From assembly GCA_902475415.1 (NCBI GenBank), contig CABRZK010000118.1:1-7414 (forward strand): a DNA stretch of 7,414 bases. Reading direction: 5' to 3'. The number at the start of each line of letters is the position of its first letter. Position 1 is the stretch's first letter. The DNA comes from an uncultured Eubacterium sp. (GTDB lineage Bacteria > Bacillota > Clostridia > Lachnospirales > Lachnospiraceae). The notes beneath the pieces were generated by a model, which saw only the letters and a program-made list of their open reading frames with translations, was not told the DNA's origin and did not search any database. This document shows positions 6,468 through 7,414 of this stretch, in pieces. The position numbers and the translations under genes are program-made.

Positions 6468-6619
6468 ATTTCAACTCAGATTATGATATTTTCATCCGTT
6501 CATTTCTTTGTCCGTTTCATTCTCAGCAGGCTACACAAGGATTTTAGAATTGTACCACTTATAAAAACACTTAAGTTATATGTGGTGTTTATTCAGAAAT
6601 CGCTGTACAGGTTTTAGCT
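6468..6619. other. Intergenic stretch, no gene seen
   Basis: This is the 3' untranslated region between the repeat-protein stop and its terminator. It holds only an imperfect stem (6554-6563 with 6577-6586, 9 of 10 pairs, 13-nt loop) without a T-run. No RNA gene or coding frame is convincing. Confidence 0.5.
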
Positions 6620-7414
6620 TTAACGTACTTTTCCATTTACAATGCGATAGCGGACACCACGCAGCCGTACATATCCATTATAGGAGAAATTTACTTTACC
6701 ATTTCGGATATACCACCAGCCATTCTGATTGTTTGCCAGTCCGTTGAAACCAAAGTTTACTTTTCCTCCTTCGATGCGCCACCAGCCATTTTCATTTTTT
6801 GCCACAGTATATGCACTGAAGTCGACTTTTCCTCCGCGGATGAGCCACCAGCCGTTTTCATTCTTGGCCACGGTATTCGCACTGAAGTCTACCTTACCCC
6901 CTCGAATGATCCACCAGCCGTTCTGATTCTTGGCTACCGTATTCGCACTGAAATCTACCTTGCCACCTCGAATCAGCCACCAGCCATTCTGATTCTTGGC
7001 TACCGTATTTGCACTGAAATCTACCTTGCCATTAGCATCAATGTACCACCAGCCATTGTGGTTCTTGGCAACTGTCACCTTCTTTTGTACTACACCGTTG
7101 ATCAGATTGTACCACGTACCATTAACTTTCACTACGTCTGTCACATACTGACGTTTGCCATTCAGATAATATACATCCTCTCCATTTACGGTGTAAATGC
7201 CGGTGCCGTAGGTAGGTGTTGGATCTGGCGTCGGTGTTGGGTTCGGCTTTGGTGTTGGACCCGGTGTCGGTGTTGGGTCCGGTGTTACCTCAACTTTAGT
7301 CCAGTGTGCGTATAATGTCTGATTCCCTGTGATGGCTACCTTTGTACCGGATTCTACTTTATCGCCACCATTCGCCGCTGTGTACCAGCCGTCAAATTTG
7401 TAGCCTGTCTTTGT
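6620..7414 (-). CDS. C-terminal part of a secreted NGWW-repeat surface protein (5' end missing)
   Basis: The frame is open from the window edge to the stop at 6622-6620, giving 264 visible residues. It starts inside a domain ending GYKFDGWYTAANGG...QTLYAHW (residues 4-38 of the visible part), the pattern of InlB/Flg_new (Listeria-Bacteroides) beta repeats. A Pro/Thr linker follows (44-68), then a short YTVNGEDVYYLNGK unit, six NGWW repeats and a half-repeat ending in NGKVR. Similar Trp/Gly repeats in Clostridia resemble choline- or cell-wall-binding repeats, so a surface-attached or secreted protein is likely. No catalytic domain is visible; it may lie upstream. A GTG at 7144 is an internal codon, not the start. 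It is transcribed separately from the operon below and has no evident link to it. Confidence 0.85.
   Translation of the reverse strand, partial: TKTGYKFDGWYTAANGGDKVESGTKVAITGNQTLYAHWTKVEVTPDPTPTPGPTPKPNPTPTPDPTPTYGTGIYTVNGEDVYYLNGKRQYVTDVVKVNGTWYNLINGVVQKKVTVAKNHNGWWYIDANGKVDFSANTVAKNQNGWWLIRGGKVDFSANTVAKNQNGWWIIRGGKVDFSANTVAKNENGWWLIRGGKVDFSAYTVAKNENGWWRIEGGKVNFGFNGLANNQNGWWYIRNGKVNFSYNGYVRLRGVRYRIVNGKVR
6677..7075 (-). repeat. Six tandem NGWW repeats, 66-69 bp each
   Basis: The units are 7075-7007 (69 bp), 7006-6941, 6940-6875, 6874-6809, 6808-6743 and 6742-6677 (66 bp each). The consensus is about TVAKNxNGWWxIRGGKVDFS. Units two and three match at 60 of 66 bases, while the last unit has drifted, so the central units look recently duplicated or homogenised. 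Confidence 0.92.
7211..7285 (-). repeat. Pro/Thr-rich linker coding repeat
   Basis: About 25 codons alternate Pro with Thr, Asp, Gly, Lys or Asn, with short DNA repeats around CCAACACC. Such linkers separate catalytic or adhesive domains from wall-binding repeats in secreted Firmicute proteins. Confidence 0.85.

Noticed and set aside
6554..6586. Stem ACCACTTATA/TATATGTGGT as a terminator
   Set aside because: It is AT-rich with one mismatch and a 13-nt loop, and no T-run follows on the minus strand; the terminator at 6430-6467 is far stronger.
7142..7144. GTG at 7144 as the start of a short repeat protein
   Set aside because: The frame continues without a stop to the window edge through a linker and a recognisable beta repeat, so this is an internal Val codon.
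7058..7315. Plus-strand frame rich in Trp, Arg and Cys
   Set aside because: It is the antisense of the Pro/Thr linker; the composition follows from the repeat DNA.

Overview
The window comes from a Firmicute, most likely an anaerobic gut Clostridia/Lachnospiraceae-type bacterium. This rests on the moderate-to-low GC with AT-rich intergenic DNA, strong AGGAGG ribosome binding sites, a secreted protein with Asn-Gly-Trp-Trp repeats behind a Pro/Thr linker, and an operon of oxygen-sensitive Fe-S and molybdenum proteins. This is inference; no species-specific marker is present. Every convincing gene lies on the minus strand, so transcription runs from high to low coordinates.

Region 1 (7414 to 6620) is the C-terminal 264 residues of a large secreted or surface protein: the end of an InlB/Flg_new-type beta repeat, a Pro/Thr linker, and six 22-23 residue NGWW repeats. 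A strong intrinsic terminator at 6430-6467 ends this transcript. Region 2 (about 6430 to 6050) is regulatory. It has a textbook promoter (TTGACA, 17 nt, TATAAT), an inverted repeat between the two boxes, and a leader of about 236 nt holding a perfect 10-bp palindrome, a partial second copy of it and a short reading frame.

Region 3 (6049 to 75) is a tight five-gene operon: a DMSO-reductase-superfamily molybdenum (or tungsten) catalytic subunit, a four-cluster [4Fe-4S] ferredoxin subunit, a TorD/DmsD-type maturation chaperone, an AsrA-like ferredoxin protein and an AsrB-like flavoprotein with NAD(P)H-, flavin- and [2Fe-2S]-binding segments. A sixth reading frame may begin at the lower edge, but only about 62 bases of it are visible.

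How the parts may work together (inference): AsrB takes electrons from NAD(P)H through FAD and [2Fe-2S], AsrA passes them through two [4Fe-4S] clusters, the four-cluster subunit relays them, and the catalytic subunit reduces an unknown substrate. No membrane anchor and no credible Tat or Sec signal is seen, so the enzyme looks soluble and cytoplasmic. This differs from classical DMSO, thiosulfate and polysulfide reductases, which draw on membrane quinols. AsrA and AsrB normally feed AsrC, the siroheme sulfite reductase; here they sit with a molybdenum enzyme instead. The substrate cannot be read from the sequence. Thiosulfate or another sulfur compound, or an organic substrate as in the catechol dehydroxylases, are the main options.
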